Source: Pseudolabrys sp. | Lineage (GTDB): Bacteria; Pseudomonadota; Alphaproteobacteria; Rhizobiales; Xanthobacteraceae | Direction: 5' to 3' | DNA length: 64,000 bases | Assembly: GCA_026125895.1 (NCBI GenBank) | Contig: JAHCKG010000002.1 | Coordinates: 124,001 to 188,000, forward strand | In this document: positions 33,801 through 43,219 of the stretch, one piece after another | Layout of the letters: every line of letters begins with the position of its first letter | Numbering within the stretch: position 1 is the stretch's first letter | Made by a program: the position numbers and the translations under genes | Notes under the pieces: generated by a model | Seen by the model: only the letters and a program-made list of their open reading frames with translations | Databases searched by the model: none | What the model was told of the DNA's origin: nothing

Positions 33801-34699
33801 GACGTCACCTCGGCGCGGCGCAACAGGCGTTGCAGGAAGGCGGCCGGCGTCAACACCATGACCAGCAGGCTCACCGCGAGCGCGGAAGCCAGCGGCCAGT
33901 CGTGATTGTTGAAGAACTCGGTCCACAGCACATGGCCGAGCATCAAAGTGCCCGGGCCGCCGAGCAGATCCGGAATGATGAATTCGCCGAGCGCCGGGAT
34001 GAACACCAGCAGCCACCCCGCGACGATGCCGGGCAGCGATAGCGGCAGCGTCACCCGGACGAAGGCGCGCCACGGCCGCGCGCCGAGATCCTCCGCCGCT
34101 TCGAGCAAGGTCCAGTCCATGCGCTCGAGCACGGCATAGATCGGCAGCACCATGAACGGCAGATAGGAATAGACGATGCCGAGATGCACCGCGAACTCGG
34201 TGTTGAGCAGCGTCAACGGCTGCGTGACAAGGCCGAGCTTGATGAGCAGCGCGTTGATCAGGCCGTTGGCATTGAGCAGCCCCATCCAGGCATAGACGCG
34301 GATCAGGAACGACGTCCAGAACGGCAGGATGATCAGCATCAAGAGTCCGGCGCGCCATTCGCGCCGCGCCCGGGCGATGGCATAGGCCATCGGATAGGCG
34401 ACGATCAGCGTGATCAGCGCCGAGGTCGCGGCAATGCGCAGCGATGTAACGAAGGTCTCGATGTAAAGCGGATCGGAAGCGAGCGTCAGGTAATTGGCGA
34501 TGCTGCCGTTGAACGTCGGCCAAAAGCCGCCGGTCCATTCGAACAGCGGCGCATAAGGCGGAACGCCGAAGCGCGCCTCGACCAGGCTGATCGCCAGCAC
34601 GATCAGGAACGGCGCCAGCGTGAATAGAACGAGCCACGCCGTCGTCGTGCCGAGCACGATGCGCCGCAGCCCGCGCCCCTCACCCGCCGCCATGGTCAT
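33797..34699 (-). CDS. potH: putrescine ABC transporter permease PotH
   Basis: A 300-residue permease from the ATG at 34699, which overlaps the potG stop (ATGA). It has six helices, with the EAA loop EAAEDLGARPWRAFVRVTLP and the family segment GEFIIPDLLGGPGTLMLGHV. It forms the heterodimeric channel with PotI. Confidence 0.93.
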   Translation of the reverse strand: MTMAAGEGRGLRRIVLGTTTAWLVLFTLAPFLIVLAISLVEARFGVPPYAPLFEWTGGFWPTFNGSIANYLTLASDPLYIETFVTSLRIAATSALITLIVAYPMAYAIARARREWRAGLLMLIILPFWTSFLIRVYAWMGLLNANGLINALLIKLGLVTQPLTLLNTEFAVHLGIVYSYLPFMVLPIYAVLERMDWTLLEAAEDLGARPWRAFVRVTLPLSLPGIVAGWLLVFIPALGEFIIPDLLGGPGTLMLGHVLWTEFFNNHDWPLASALAVSLLVMVLTPAAFLQRLLRRAEVTS

Positions 34700-35712
34700 G
34701 ACGTCAGCACTCGCGCCGCCGCCGGATCCCACGACAAATAGACCCGGTCGCCCGCGTTCAAGGCGCCGAGCGCCGCCATGTCAGCGGGCGACAGACGTGC
34801 CTGCACCGCCTGGCCGCTATCGAGCGCGAAGTGGCAGACATAGGCATTGCCGAGGAAGACGATGTTGGTCAGCGCCGCGGGCAGCACATTGTCGCGGGCC
34901 GGCCGCTCGCGGCTCACCGACAACTGCTCCGGCCGTACCATGACGGTCCGCCCTTCTGCTTCGTCGAAGAGATTGGCCGTGCCGAAGAAGTCGGCGGCGA
35001 AGCGGGATTGCGGCGCATCGTAGAGCTGGCGCGGCGTGCCGACCTGGCATAGTGCGCCGTTGCGCATCAGCGCGATGTGCGTCGCCATGCTCATCGCCTC
35101 CTCCTGATCGTGCGTGACCATGACGAAGGTGATGCCGACGCGCTCGCGCAGCGCGACGAGTTCGAGCTGCGCCTTCTCGCGCAGCTTCTTGTCCAGTGCA
35201 GCCAGCGGCTCGTCCAGCAGCAGGATCTTCGGGTTCTTCACCAGCGCGCGGGCGAGCGCGACGCGCTGGCGCTGGCCGCCCGACAATTGATGCGGCTTGC
35301 GCGCGGCAAAGCCGCCCATGTCGAACAGGTCGAGCGCGGCGGCGACGCGGTCGCGAATTTCGCCGCGCGGCCGGCGCTCCTCGCGCAGGCCGAAGCCGAC
35401 ATTGTCGGCGACGGAAAGATGCGGAAACAGCGCGTAGGACTGGAACATCATGTTGACCGGCCGGCCGTAAGGCGGCCGCCCGGTCATGTCCTCGCCGTCG
35501 ATCAGGATGCGGCCCGTGTCCGGCGTCTCGAAACCGGCGATCAGGCGCAGCAGCGTCGTCTTGCCCGAGCCGGAAGCGCCGACCAGGCAGAAGAAGTCGC
35601 CGCGCGCGATGTCGAGCGACACGCCCGCCACCGCCGGCACCGATCCGAAACTCTTGGTGACGCCCTCGATCCTGATGGCAGGCGGCGCGCTCGCGGACGG
35701 CCGGTCCATCAT
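34696..35712 (-). CDS. potG: putrescine ABC transporter ATP-binding protein PotG
   Basis: A 338-residue ATPase. Walker A is GASGSGKTTLLR, the Q loop lies near MMFQSYALFP, the signature is LSGGQRQRVALAR, Walker B is ILLLDEPLAALD, and the H loop follows in FVMVTHDQEEA. A C-terminal TOBE domain begins about residue 240 (EGRTVMVRPEQLSVS). The start ATG at 35712 overlaps the potF stop codon; the next codon is also ATG. It drives putrescine uptake at the cytoplasmic face. Confidence 0.94.
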   Translation of the reverse strand: MMDRPSASAPPAIRIEGVTKSFGSVPAVAGVSLDIARGDFFCLVGASGSGKTTLLRLIAGFETPDTGRILIDGEDMTGRPPYGRPVNMMFQSYALFPHLSVADNVGFGLREERRPRGEIRDRVAAALDLFDMGGFAARKPHQLSGGQRQRVALARALVKNPKILLLDEPLAALDKKLREKAQLELVALRERVGITFVMVTHDQEEAMSMATHIALMRNGALCQVGTPRQLYDAPQSRFAADFFGTANLFDEAEGRTVMVRPEQLSVSRERPARDNVLPAALTNIVFLGNAYVCHFALDSGQAVQARLSPADMAALGALNAGDRVYLSWDPAAARVLTS

Positions 35713-36827
35713 TTCCCGGCTTTGATGCTGGTCCACAGCCGGTTGCGCGCCTTTTCATAGGCGGGCGTCACCAGCGCCGGCGTGTAGAGCTTCGCGCCCT
35801 CCGGCGGAAACACCACGGGGTCGTTCTTGATGTCGGGCGGCACGAATTCGAGCGAAGCCGGCACCGCGTTGGCGTAGCCGACCGCCGCAGTGATGTCGGC
35901 GACGACCTTGGGCGTCAGCAGGTAATTGATGAACTTGTGCGCGTTGTCGGGATGCGGCGCGTCCTTCGGGATCGCCATGACGTCGATGTTGAAGGCGGCG
36001 CCTTCTTTCGGGAGGAAGATGCCGATATCGACGCCGTTCTTGGCTTCCTGCGCGCGCTTGCGCGCCTGGAAAAGGTCGCCGGCATAGCCCTGCGCCACAC
36101 AGATGTCGCCACCGGCGAGGTCGTTGATGTATTTCGACGAGTGGATGTAGCGATAGGCCGGCCGCGCCGCCTTCACGGTCTTTCCGGCGCTATCCAGATC
36201 ATCCGTCGTGACGCTCAGCGGATTCTTGCCGCTATAGGACAACGCCGCCGGCAGCACCTCTTCCGGCGCGTCGAGCACGGTGACGCCGCAGGACTTGAGC
36301 GCGTTGACGACTTTCGGATCGAACAGCATGGCGAGGCTGCCGATCGGCGCGTCCGGCAACAGCTTGTCGATCTTGCTCTTGATGTAGCCGACACCGGTGC
36401 CGGCCATCATGTAGGGCAAGCCGTGGGCGTTGCCAGGATCGACCGTGGCCAGGCGCTCCAGCACCTTGCCATCGACACCCTTCGCGTTGGGAATCTTCGA
36501 CAGATCCAGCTTCCGGTACAGCCCGCCCTTCACCTGGCGCGCGAAGAACGGCGACGCTGACGGAAACACGACGTCATAGCCCGAGCGGCCGACGGTCAGC
36601 TTGGTCTCGAGGATGTCGTTGGAATCGTAGACGTCGTAATTGACCTTGATGCCGGTTTCCTTGGTGAAGTTTTCAATCGTGTCGGCGGCGACATAGTCGC
36701 TCCAGTTGAACACGTTGAGAACCTTCTCCTCCTCCGCCACCGCGGGCTCGAACGCAGCGGCCATCGTCGTCAAGGCGGCCATCAGAAGAGCCGGCGCGAA
36801 ACGGCGCCGCAGCAGATTCGTCAGCAT
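35709..36827 (-). CDS. potF: putrescine-binding periplasmic protein PotF
   Basis: A 372-residue binding protein from the ATG at 36827, with a signal peptide ending near AVAEE. It is closely similar in order and motif to E. coli PotF: NVFNWSDYVAADTIENFTKE, YDVYDSNDILETKL, LDAPEEV, YINDLAGGDICVAQGYAGD and YANAV. The binding Glu (DAPEEV), Asp (GYAGD) and Asp (FNIDVMAIP) positions of PotF are kept, while its Trp in GWAGD is Tyr here. It heads potFGHI, in which every junction is a four-base overlap. The operon sits between the sox structural genes and soxVSR. Confidence 0.92.
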   Translation of the reverse strand: MLTNLLRRRFAPALLMAALTTMAAAFEPAVAEEEKVLNVFNWSDYVAADTIENFTKETGIKVNYDVYDSNDILETKLTVGRSGYDVVFPSASPFFARQVKGGLYRKLDLSKIPNAKGVDGKVLERLATVDPGNAHGLPYMMAGTGVGYIKSKIDKLLPDAPIGSLAMLFDPKVVNALKSCGVTVLDAPEEVLPAALSYSGKNPLSVTTDDLDSAGKTVKAARPAYRYIHSSKYINDLAGGDICVAQGYAGDLFQARKRAQEAKNGVDIGIFLPKEGAAFNIDVMAIPKDAPHPDNAHKFINYLLTPKVVADITAAVGYANAVPASLEFVPPDIKNDPVVFPPEGAKLYTPALVTPAYEKARNRLWTSIKAGK

Positions 36828-36903
36828 CGATCGAAACCCCTCGCCTTTCATCCTGCGCGGATGTTAGCGGAGGCTGCCCGGGCACGCCAGAATTCGCGAG
36901 CTT

Positions 36904-37638
36904 TCAGCCGATTTTCCCCAAGCCCGGGAACGTCTCGATCAGCCAATTCGCGATGGTGGGCATCTGGCCGGTGAAAATGAGAACGCCGGCGAGCACCAGG
37001 AAAGCACCCATCGCCTTTTCGATCAGCGCCAACCGCGCGCGGAACCGCGCGCTCCAACGCATGAAGGCGCCGGCGAAACCCGCAGCGACGAGAAACGGCA
37101 CGCCGATGCCCAGCGAATACACCAGCAGCAGCCGCGCGCCTTCGCCGGCGCTCTCGGACGCGCCCGCGATCAGAAGAATCGCCGCCAGCACCGGGCCGAC
37201 GCAGGGACTCCAGCCAAAACCGAAAGCGAGCCCGATAAGAAACGCGCCGGCGAGGCCCGCCGGCTTCTGCGACACTCCGACGCGCGCGGTGCGGTCGAGC
37301 AGCGCGATGCGGAAGACGCCGAGGAAGTGCAGGCCCATGACAACGATCAAGCTGCCGGCGATGTAGCTGAGCACGCCGAGCCAGGCGCTGACCGCCTTGC
37401 CGATAATGGACGCCGTGGCGCCGAGCGCCACGAACACCGCAGAGAACCCCGCCACGAACGCCAGCGCCGTCAGAAGCACATGCCAGCGCCGGCTCCCGCT
37501 TTCACTTTCGCGCAACTCGGTCACCGACACGCCGCCCATATAGGCCAGATAAGGCGGCACCAGTGGCAGGACGCAGGGCGAGAAGAACGACAGCAGCCCG
37601 GCGACGAAAGCGCCTCCGATCGACACGTCCAGGCTCAT
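36904..37638 (-). CDS. soxV: CcdA-type thiol-disulfide transporter, probable SoxV
   Basis: A 244-residue membrane protein with six transmembrane helices and the two conserved redox cysteines, Cys22 in FFSPCVLPLVPPYLAY and Cys146 in GWSPCVGPVLAA. CcdA proteins carry reducing electrons from cytoplasmic thioredoxin to periplasmic thioredoxins. Because it is divergent from soxS-soxR, it is most likely SoxV, which reduces SoxW. A role in cytochrome c maturation is the alternative. Confidence 0.88.
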   Translation of the reverse strand: MSLDVSIGGAFVAGLLSFFSPCVLPLVPPYLAYMGGVSVTELRESESGSRRWHVLLTALAFVAGFSAVFVALGATASIIGKAVSAWLGVLSYIAGSLIVVMGLHFLGVFRIALLDRTARVGVSQKPAGLAGAFLIGLAFGFGWSPCVGPVLAAILLIAGASESAGEGARLLLVYSLGIGVPFLVAAGFAGAFMRWSARFRARLALIEKAMGAFLVLAGVLIFTGQMPTIANWLIETFPGLGKIG

Positions 37639-37656
37639 GGCAGCTCGCTCGTTCCA

Positions 37657-37680
37657 AACATTCGACTTTGATGATATATC
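37657..37680. promoter_or_regulatory. AT-rich dyad in the soxV-soxS divergent spacer
   Basis: ACATTC (37658-37663) and GATATATC (37673-37680) are separated by about nine bases. They resemble the GAATGT and GATATTC halves seen at the other sox sites. The match is loose, with spacing of eight or nine depending on the alignment, so this is the weakest of the four candidate SoxR sites. Confidence 0.35.
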
Positions 37681-37746
37681 GTTTGCCGGAGGGCCTGCCC
37701 AGGCCTGTCCTTTGCCTATCTACCGCTTCACCACCGATTGGCGATC

Positions 37747-38181
37747 ATGCCTCTGACCCGCTTGTCCCGAACGATCCGTTTCTCGCTTTGCGCCGCCACG
37801 CTGGCGCTCGCGGCTGCCTTGCCCACCCGCGCCGCCGAGCTCGTGATGTTCGAGGATGCGGGTTGTGTGTGGTGTGCGCGCTTCAATGCGGAGATAGGCC
37901 CGATCTACCAGAAGACCGACGAGGGCAAGCGGGCGCCGCTGCGCCGGGTGGACAGCGGTAGTGCCCTGCCCTCCGACATTGACTTCATCAAGCCTGAGCG
38001 GCTCACGCCACTTTTCGTACTGGTCGATGGCGGGCGCGAAATCGGCCGGATTCGCGGCTATCCCGGGGAAGACTACTTCTGGGGCCTGCTCGACGCCCTG
38101 ATCAGGAAACTCGACGAGGGTCCCAAGGCAAGTGGTGAGCCGATACCTTTGAGCGAAAATTCAGCGGGCAATAGCAGATAA
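37747..38181 (+). CDS. soxS: SoxS, periplasmic thioredoxin-like protein
   Basis: A 144-residue protein from the ATG at 37747, with a signal peptide cut near TRAAE. The thioredoxin-fold motif is MFEDAGCVWCARFNAEIGPI (Cys40-Val-Trp-Cys43), with cis-Pro in RLTPLFVLVDGG and the GRIRGYPGEDYFWGLL end, matching SoxS. SoxS is involved in reactivating the SoxYZ carrier. A TTG nine bases upstream is a possible alternative start. It is co-oriented with soxR. Confidence 0.9.
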   Translation: MPLTRLSRTIRFSLCAATLALAAALPTRAAELVMFEDAGCVWCARFNAEIGPIYQKTDEGKRAPLRRVDSGSALPSDIDFIKPERLTPLFVLVDGGREIGRIRGYPGEDYFWGLLDALIRKLDEGPKASGEPIPLSENSAGNSR

Positions 38182-38254
38182 ATCTCACTATTCTCCGCCA
38201 GGTATGCGGAGCGCACCGTGACAAGGAGCCCGGCATCGTCTCGGGACGAGTTCG

Positions 38255-38599
38255 ATGGAATTACAGCAACTGGATAAGACCGAGCGAACCAACGAGCTGG
38301 ACCGCATGGCGGCGAATGCCAAACGTGCCAGCGAATTCCTCAAGGCACTGGCTCACGAGAGCCGGCTGATGATCCTGTGCATTCTCGCCGAGGGCGAGAA
38401 GTCGGTCAGCGAACTGGAAGAGATCCTGTCGCTGCGGCAGCCGACGGTCTCGCAGCAGTTGGCGCGGTTGCGCGGCGACGGCCTGGTCTCGACGCGGCGC
38501 GACGGCAAGACGATCTATTACAGCCTCGCCAGCGAGGAAGCGCGCGTCGTCATCGGCGCCGTGTACGACGTTTTCTGCCGTCGGCAACGCAAGCGCTGA
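38255..38599 (+). CDS. soxR: SoxR, ArsR-family repressor of sox genes
   Basis: A 114-residue winged-helix ArsR protein: [20 protein letters not shown], then [20 protein letters not shown] and [13 protein letters not shown]. Two cysteines, Cys42 (LMILCIL) and Cys108 (YDVFCRRQ), sit at the positions used by the BigR/SqrR persulfide sensors. It lies beside soxS and soxV, which supports SoxR identity. It probably represses sox genes through the CATATTC-N8-GAATGTA dyads and is released by oxidised sulfur species. Confidence 0.88.
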   Translation: MELQQLDKTERTNELDRMAANAKRASEFLKALAHESRLMILCILAEGEKSVSELEEILSLRQPTVSQQLARLRGDGLVSTRRDGKTIYYSLASEEARVVIGAVYDVFCRRQRKR

Positions 38600-38678
38600 C
38601 TCACTCCCCCGGTTTGCGGCACCCGCCCGGATCGGGCATGTTGGCCGCGGCAATTGGAATCGTGCGGAGCGCGAAGCG

Positions 38679-40271
38679 ATGGCGGGGATCGACCCGGAAG
38701 GCCAGATTTTCGTCGGTAAGGGCGAAAAGGCTGAATACCTCACCCTGAAATTGGCGAACCGTCATGGGCTCGTCACCGGCGCCACCGGCACCGGCAAGAC
38801 GGTGACGCTGCAGGTTCTGGCGGAAGGCTTTTCAAACGCCGGCGTGCCCGTCTTTGCCGCCGACATCAAGGGCGACCTGTCCGGCATCGCCGAGGCCGGT
38901 GAAGCCAAGGATGCTTTCGTCAGCCGCGCCAAGAACATGGGCTTCGATTACCAGACCGACCGCTTTCCTGTGGTGTTCTGGGACTTGTTCGGCGAACAGG
39001 GGCATCCGGTCCGCGCGACCATTTCCGAAATGGGCCCGCTGCTGCTCGCGCGCCTGCTCGACCTCAACGACGTGCAGGAAGGCGTTCTCAACATCGCCTT
39101 CCGCATCGCCGACGAACAGGGCCTGCTGCTGCTCGATCTCAAGGATCTGCGCGCCGTGCTGTCGCTGGTGGCCGACAACGCGGCCGAGCTGACGACGCAA
39201 TACGGCAACGTCTCGAAGGCCACCGTCGGCACCATCCAGCGTCAGCTTCTGGTTCTCGAGAACCAAGGCGGCACCAAGTTCTTCAGCGAGCCGGCGCTGC
39301 AGCTCTCCGATTTCATGAAGTCCGATCGCGACGGCCGCGGCATCGTCAACATCCTTGCCGCCGACAAACTTATGGAGAGCCCCCGGCTCTACGCCACCTT
39401 TCTGCTGTGGCTGCTGTCGGAGTTGTTCGAGCAATTGCCCGAAGTCGGCGACCCGGAGAAGCCGAAGCTGGTGTTTTTCTTTGACGAAGCCCATCTGTTG
39501 TTCACGGACGCGCCGAAGGCGCTGCTCGACAAGATCGAACAGGTCGTGCGTCTGATCCGCTCCAAGGGCGTCGGCGTCTATTTCGTCACGCAGAACCCGC
39601 TGGACGTGCCGGACAAGGTGCTGGCGCAGATGGGCAACCGCGTGCAGCACGCACTGCGCGCCTTCACGCCGCGCGACCAGAAAGCGGTGAAGGCGGCGGC
39701 CGAAACCTTCCGCGCCAACCGGAAGCTCGATACCGCCAAGGTGATCATGGAGCTCGGCAAGGGCGAGGCGCTGGTGTCGTTCCTCGAAGGCAACGGCGTG
39801 CCGTCGCTGGTCGAGCGCGCCATGATCCGTCCGCCCTCGGCGCGGCTCGGCGTGATCACGCCGGACGAACGCAAGACCGTGATGCAAGCGAGCCCGATCA
39901 GAGGCAAATACGACAACGCCGTCGATTCAGAATCCGCCTACGAAATGCTGCAGGCGCGCGCCAAGGGACAGGCGGCGCCTGCGCCGAACGGCCAAGGGCC
40001 GGTCCCCGGGCAGCCCCAGCAGGCGCCGGAGGGCGGCGGTTGGCTTGGCGGGCTCGGCGGCTTGTTCGGCGGCATTTTCGGAACCAACCGGCCGCGGGGT
40101 CAGAAGCTGTCGACCACGCAATATGTGGCGCGCGAGGTAACGCGATCGATCACCAACCGCGTTGCCGGCCAGATCGCCGCCGATCTTGGCAAGTCGATCG
40201 GCGGGCGTACCGGCTCGACCATCGGCCGCGCCATCGTGCGCGGCACGTTGGGCGGGATGCTGCGAAGGTAG
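38679..40271 (+). CDS. DUF853 / HerA-like ATPase (YjgR family)
   Basis: A 530-residue P-loop ATPase. Walker A GATGTGKT is at residues 34-41, and Walker B lies in [14 protein letters not shown], near residue 270. Sensor-like [20 protein letters not shown] follows. A Gly/Pro-rich linker (about residues 430-470) leads to a basic C-terminal helix region ([19 protein letters not shown]). Family members resemble HerA/FtsK DNA translocases, but their function is not established. It follows soxR by 79 bases on the same strand; a functional link is not evident. Confidence 0.9.
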   Translation: MAGIDPEGQIFVGKGEKAEYLTLKLANRHGLVTGATGTGKTVTLQVLAEGFSNAGVPVFAADIKGDLSGIAEAGEAKDAFVSRAKNMGFDYQTDRFPVVFWDLFGEQGHPVRATISEMGPLLLARLLDLNDVQEGVLNIAFRIADEQGLLLLDLKDLRAVLSLVADNAAELTTQYGNVSKATVGTIQRQLLVLENQGGTKFFSEPALQLSDFMKSDRDGRGIVNILAADKLMESPRLYATFLLWLLSELFEQLPEVGDPEKPKLVFFFDEAHLLFTDAPKALLDKIEQVVRLIRSKGVGVYFVTQNPLDVPDKVLAQMGNRVQHALRAFTPRDQKAVKAAAETFRANRKLDTAKVIMELGKGEALVSFLEGNGVPSLVERAMIRPPSARLGVITPDERKTVMQASPIRGKYDNAVDSESAYEMLQARAKGQAAPAPNGQGPVPGQPQQAPEGGGWLGGLGGLFGGIFGTNRPRGQKLSTTQYVAREVTRSITNRVAGQIAADLGKSIGGRTGSTIGRAIVRGTLGGMLRR

Positions 40272-40278
40272 GTCGCTC

Positions 40279-40348
40279 GTAGGGCGGGATAGCCGTCAGG
40301 CGTAACCCGCCGTCCAACGGCGGATTACGCTACGCTAATCCGCCCTAC
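40279..40348. repeat. imperfect palindromic repeat
   Basis: The left arm GTAGGGCGGGATAGCCGTCA and the right arm ending TAATCCGCCCTAC are inverted, diverged copies around ACGGCGG/CCGCCGT. They fill the gap between two convergent genes. This is a common intergenic palindrome type in Rhizobiales and may end both transcripts. Confidence 0.75.
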
Positions 40349-40356
40349 CCGGAGGC

Positions 40357-40599
40357 TTACGACTCCGCCTCGCACTTCTTCATGAAGGACGCCTTGGCGG
40401 CGCCGGTGAGCGGCTTGCCGTCCTTGCTCACGGCTTTCGGCGTGCAGACGTCTTCCTTGCATTTCTTGACGAAGCTCGTCTTGGCGGCGCCGGCCAGCGG
40501 CTTGCCGTCCTTGCTAACAGCCTTGGTCTCGCAGCTCTGCGCCATCGCGCTGCCCGCGGCGAAAGCGGTGATCAGCGCAGCCAACATCAGACGCTTCAT
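40357..40599 (-). CDS. PsiF-repeat protein
   Basis: An 80-residue secreted protein with signal peptide MKRLMLAALITAFAAGSAMA. It is followed by two near-identical units (KAVSKDGKPLAGAAKTSFVK and KAVSKDGKPLTGAAKASFMK), each flanked by cysteines (SCETKAV...KKC; VCTPKAV...KKC). This matches the PsiF repeat family, whose function is unknown; E. coli psiF is induced by phosphate starvation. Confidence 0.88.
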   Translation of the reverse strand: MKRLMLAALITAFAAGSAMAQSCETKAVSKDGKPLAGAAKTSFVKKCKEDVCTPKAVSKDGKPLTGAAKASFMKKCEAES

Positions 40600-40725
40600 G
40601 GTCTTCTCCCTTTGTCCGGCACATCCGGATGACGTTCAGCCTGGCTCGATGAACATGAACAGGCTGTGAATTGATCCAGGACTCTATCGTTCACTTGATG
40701 ATCGCTTGATGACTTACTTGATGAC

Positions 40726-41139
40726 TTACTTGGCTTTGATGGCGTCGCGGATTTCGGCGAGCAGTTTGACCTCTTCGGACGGCGCCGCCGGCGGCGGCGG
40801 CGGTTCCTTGGTCTTGAGCCGGTTGATGCCGCGGATGGCGATGAACAGCACCCAGGCGACGATGAGGAAGTTGATGCTGACCGTCAGGAACTGGCCCCAG
40901 CCCAGCACCGCGCCCTGCTTCTTGGCGTCGGCATAAGCCAGGCCCGCCTGCACCTTCGCTGACAGCGGCGTGTAGTAATTGGAGAAGTCCAGCCCGCCGG
41001 TAATCGCGCCGATGACCGGATTGATGATGTCGGCCACCAGTGACGACACGATCGAGCCAAAGGCAGCGCCGATGATGACGCCGACGGCGAGATCGACGAC
41101 GTTGCCGCGCAAGGCGAACTTTTTGAATTCCTCGAACAT
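40726..41139 (-). CDS. mscL: large-conductance mechanosensitive channel MscL
   Basis: A 137-residue channel protein from the ATG at 41139. [20 protein letters not shown] is the N-terminal helix and start of TM1. [20 protein letters not shown] continues TM1, and [20 protein letters not shown] is TM2. A Pro-rich linker ([10 protein letters not shown]) leads to the C-terminal helix. It opens as a pentamer to release solutes on osmotic downshift. A TAA is followed 12 bases later by a second in-frame TAA, within a 12-base tandem duplication. Confidence 0.95.
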   Translation of the reverse strand: MFEEFKKFALRGNVVDLAVGVIIGAAFGSIVSSLVADIINPVIGAITGGLDFSNYYTPLSAKVQAGLAYADAKKQGAVLGWGQFLTVSINFLIVAWVLFIAIRGINRLKTKEPPPPPAAPSEEVKLLAEIRDAIKAK

Positions 41140-41426
41140 GGCCTGCATTCCTTTGACGATGACACGTGGCGTCTGTGCGCGACGATGTTCGGAGGCTTTG
41201 CGCACAGTGACAACGTGATTCGCCGCCTTCTACCGGGGGATCGGTAATTAGGCACCTCGACTGTTGAAAACTGTTGCGAAAAGTTTGCTGACATCGCGCC
41301 CGTCCCGATGCGCGTCGCTCAAAGACCACCTATCTACCGCTCCGAATGCAAGGCAGCCCTGATTTGCTGCATTGCACAAATTGGGACATAGTGCGCGTCG
41401 ATTCACGGGCCTCCTGGGGCGGATTC

Positions 41427-41756
41427 ATGAGCAAGAACAGCAACGAAACCTGGAACACCAAGTACGGCAAGCGTCGCGTCCGCGACGAAAAGCCGACCTT
41501 GGCCGAGGCCATCGAGGCCGCGCGCGGCTTCATCGACGATCTCGACCAGCAGGCTGAATTCGCCGCTGCACTGATGGGGCTGCCGATCGATAAGGTGCGC
41601 GCCGAGATTCTGAAAATGGCGCCGCCGCGCAAGGAGCCGCAGAAGTCCGTGGTCTTCACCGGCTCGTCCACCGCGCCCCGAACTATCGTGGTCGAGCGCA
41701 AACCCGCCCGCCGCGTCATTCCGGCTGGCGCGCGCGCCGCCCTGCTCAATCACTGA
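41427..41756 (+). CDS. conserved hypothetical protein
   Basis: A 109-residue protein from the ATG at 41427. An acidic/helical half (KPTLAEAIEAARGFIDDLDQ, QAEFAAALMGLPIDKVRAEI) is followed by a basic Pro-rich tail (RKEPQKSVVF ... ERKPARRVIPAGAR). There is no signal peptide or membrane segment. It resembles small unannotated proteins of Rhizobiales by composition, but I do not recognise a family. Confidence 0.7.
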   Translation: MSKNSNETWNTKYGKRRVRDEKPTLAEAIEAARGFIDDLDQQAEFAAALMGLPIDKVRAEILKMAPPRKEPQKSVVFTGSSTAPRTIVVERKPARRVIPAGARAALLNH

Positions 41757-41806
41757 CCAGCTTTGCCGATTGATCCGGATGCGCCGCGCTATCGTATAAG
41801 CTGCGG

Positions 41807-43219
41807 ATGACGACGCTTGTCTGGTTTCGCCAGGATTTGCGGCTTCGCGACAACCCCGCCCTCGCCGCGGCGGCTTCGCGCGGCCGCGTCGTACCCATCT
41901 TCATCCTCGATGACACACATACCGGCTGGGAGCCGGGAGCGGCCAGCCTCTGGTGGCTGCATCACAGCCTAACGGCGCTGCGCCAGGACCTCGGCGCGCT
42001 GTCGGTCTACCGCGGCGATCCGCAGAAACTCATCCCCCGGTTCGTCAAGGATGCCAAAGCGTCCGCTGTGTTCTGGAACCGTTGCTACGACGGCCGCGCC
42101 GTCAAACGTGACACCGCATTAAAGGAAGCGCTGAAGCACGACGGTGTCGAGGTGCAGAGCTTCAATGGCGCCCTGCTCAACGAGCCTTGGGATATCAAGA
42201 CCGGCACCGGCGGAAACTACAAGGTGTTCACCCCCTACTGGCGCGCGGCGCAGGCGCGCGAGTTTGCAGCGCCGGTGGTGAAGCCGAAGACGATCGACGC
42301 GCACCGGCTCGCATCGGGCGAAGCGCTCGACGACTGGCACTTGCTGCCAAAAAAGCCAAACTGGGCGAAGGGTTTCACCGATTACTGGACGCCTGGCGAG
42401 CAAGGCGCACTCGACCGTTTCGACGATTTCCTGCGTGAAGATCTCGCCACCTATAGCGAGATGCGCGACCGGCCCGACCGTCCGGCGACGTCGCGGTTGT
42501 CGCCGCATCTGCATTTCGGCGAAATCTCGCCGCGGCAGATTTATGCGCGCCTGCGCCATGAAATCGACAGCAAGACGACGCGGTCCGGCGCCGCCAAGTT
42601 TCTCAGCGAAGTGGGCTGGCGCGAGTTCGCCCATCACGTGCTCTATTATTTTCCGCGGCTGCCGGACGACAATTGGCGCGAGCGTTTCGACGCCTATCCG
42701 TGGCGCAACAGCAAGAGCGACCTGAAGGCCTGGCAGCGCGGCAAGACCGGCTATCCGCTGGTCGATGCCGGCATGCGCGAACTGTGGGCGACCGGCTTCA
42801 TGCACAACCGGGTGCGCATGATCGCGGCCAGCTTTCTCATCAAACATCTGCGGCTCGACTGGCGGCTCGGCGAAGCCTGGTTCTGGGACACGCTCGTCGA
42901 TGCCGATCTCGCCAACAACGCTTTCGGCTGGCAATGGGTTGCCGGCTCCGGCGCCGATGCCTCACCCTATTTCCGCATCTTCAATCCGGTTGCGCAGGGC
43001 GAGAAGTTCGATCCGAACGGCGATTATGTGCGGCGCTGGTGCCCGGAGCTGTCGAAGCTGCCGGACAAGCTTATCCATTCGCCGTGGAAGGCCGATGCGG
43101 AGACGCTGAAGGAAGCCGGCATCGTGCTCGGCGAGGATTATCCCAGGCCGCTCGTCGATCACGACGACGCGCGCAAGGCGGCGCTGGACGGCTACAAGAA
43201 AGTCCGTAACTCAGGCTAA
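41807..43219 (+). CDS. phr: deoxyribodipyrimidine photolyase (class I CPD photolyase/cryptochrome family)
   Basis: A 470-residue photolyase. The N-terminal antenna domain begins TTLVWFRQDLRLRDNPALAA. The C-terminal FAD domain has SEVGWREFAHHVLYYFP, TGYPLVDAGMRELWATGFMH, NRVRMIAASFLIKHL and the LANNAFGWQWVAGSGADASP block. It repairs cyclobutane pyrimidine dimers using light. Its stop overlaps the end of recJ on the other strand by nine bases. Confidence 0.94.
   Translation: MTTLVWFRQDLRLRDNPALAAAASRGRVVPIFILDDTHTGWEPGAASLWWLHHSLTALRQDLGALSVYRGDPQKLIPRFVKDAKASAVFWNRCYDGRAVKRDTALKEALKHDGVEVQSFNGALLNEPWDIKTGTGGNYKVFTPYWRAAQAREFAAPVVKPKTIDAHRLASGEALDDWHLLPKKPNWAKGFTDYWTPGEQGALDRFDDFLREDLATYSEMRDRPDRPATSRLSPHLHFGEISPRQIYARLRHEIDSKTTRSGAAKFLSEVGWREFAHHVLYYFPRLPDDNWRERFDAYPWRNSKSDLKAWQRGKTGYPLVDAGMRELWATGFMHNRVRMIAASFLIKHLRLDWRLGEAWFWDTLVDADLANNAFGWQWVAGSGADASPYFRIFNPVAQGEKFDPNGDYVRRWCPELSKLPDKLIHSPWKADAETLKEAGIVLGEDYPRPLVDHDDARKAALDGYKKVRNSG

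Noticed and set aside
32997-34637. 546-codon minus-strand frame spanning potH and potI
   Set aside because: Only the part from 33800 downward is PotI; the upstream part is potH in the wrong frame.
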